From Lachnospiraceae bacterium (GTDB lineage: Bacteria > Bacillota > Clostridia > Lachnospirales > Lachnospiraceae), in NCBI GenBank assembly GCA_017449745.1, contig JAFTFD010000364.1, forward strand, positions 1 to 32,396: a stretch of DNA of 32,396 nt. The letters are read 5' to 3'. The translations under genes and the position numbers were made by a program. Positions 31,996-32,396 of the stretch are shown piece after piece (position 1 is the stretch's first letter; every line of letters begins with the position of its first letter). The notes under the pieces were generated by a model, which was not told the DNA's origin, did no database searches, and was given only the letters and a program-made list of their open reading frames with translations.

Positions 31996-32378
31996 AGCTT
32001 GTCATATAATGCTTATCCTTTTCCATTATTTTCTGCGTATGCAGTCGTAGTCATTCAAATTTTACCATAAACGGCCCTTATCTTATATTGTTATCTCAGC
32101 AGCTGCATCAACACCTTTGCGAAGACTTTTATGTCCTTATACCGATCGATGATTGATGCATATGAATTATTGTGGTCTTTAATGCAGTAACTGCTCATTA
32201 GTATTGCCTGGTATAGGGTTAATTATAGTGGGATTTAATTGAGTAACTAGCCCAGTAATGCTGGGACACAGAAAAAACAGCTTAATTAATGGGCGATTCA
32301 ATTGAGTAAATAGCTAAATTGCTTTGCGAATCTTAATGGCTTTGTATACCAAAACAAGTAAGTGCAGGAATGATATAC
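31996..32378. other. AT-rich gene-free region with short direct repeats
   Basis: No supported gene is seen. AATTGAGTAACTAGC (32237-32251) and AATTGAGTAAATAGC (32300-32314) are near-identical, and AATGCAGTAACTGC (32181-32194) is related, spaced 56 and 63 bp. A 5-bp hairpin (CCCAG...CTGGG) lies at 32251-32265. Confidence 0.5.
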
Positions 32379-32396
32379 ATGGCAGCGGCCTGGAAA
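32379..32396 (+). CDS. Possible first six codons of a gene running out of the window
   Basis: ATG 32379 is followed by an open frame MAAAWK to the edge, with CAGGAA about ten bases upstream. This is too short for a family call; it is recorded because it follows repeats. Confidence 0.2.

Noticed and set aside
1..32396. CRISPR arrays, tRNA and rRNA genes
   Set aside because: No regularly spaced repeats with unique spacers and no tRNA or rRNA signatures were seen on either strand.

Overview
The window looks like a chromosomal segment of an anaerobic Bacillota, most likely a gut-type member of the Lachnospiraceae or a near relative. The grounds are gene content only: an [FeFe]-hydrogenase maturase (hydE), a minimal NifS/NifU pair, Rrf2 and PadR regulators, purine-rich ribosome binding sites, sigma-A promoters that often carry an extended -10 (TGn-TATAAT), and no oxygen-respiration genes. 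The species cannot be named from the sequence.

Layout. (A) 1-900: the start of a minus-strand HD-domain gene with a strong promoter and an unusual leader of three consecutive perfect hairpins. (B) 902-3109: a lipoprotein zinc metallopeptidase of family M13. (C) 3159-4257: a doubtful small ORF, then a coupled DUF2812-PadR pair on the minus strand with operator-like palindromes. (D) 4400-6347: a compact RiPP locus: a Nif11-type leader ending in SGG, a cysteine-rich zinc-ribbon-like core, a terminator/attenuator hairpin, and a radical SAM/SPASM maturase. (E) 6398-10769: a divergent Rrf2 regulator and the operon nifS-nifU-metY-cysK for Fe-S and cysteine synthesis. (F) 11042-13126: a second M13 lipoprotein, paralogous to the first. 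(G) 13420-14724: an NhaC-family transporter. (H) 14849-22116: a long minus-strand operon, read from 22116 downward: AhpD-like (SxxC), cystine-type binding lipoprotein, permease, AhpD-like (CxxC), ABC ATPase, cysteine-synthase-like enzyme, cystathionine gamma-synthase/lyase-like enzyme and M20 amidohydrolase. It diverges from (I) 22403-24569: a PatB/MalY-type C-S lyase and a LysR regulator. (J) 24762-29508: an AraC regulator divergent from a GPH-family sugar symporter and a large serine-esterase-like protein with a PKD-like C-terminus. (K) 29509-31995: an aldo/keto reductase remnant, a small flavodoxin, hydE, and an internally deleted DUF5131 gene. (L) 31996-32396: AT-rich DNA with short direct repeats and possibly the first six codons of a gene.

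How it fits together. Regions E, H and I form a sulfur block of about 18 kb. H imports a cystine-like compound and carries PLP enzymes that could open C-S bonds or rebuild cysteine; I adds a beta-lyase and the probable regulator; E turns sulfide into cysteine and homocysteine and mobilises sulfur for clusters. Two redox-type AhpD homologues sit among the transporter genes, which suggests the substrate is a disulfide or S-conjugate. The two most promising novelties are the RiPP locus in D and the AhpD-containing sulfur operon in H.
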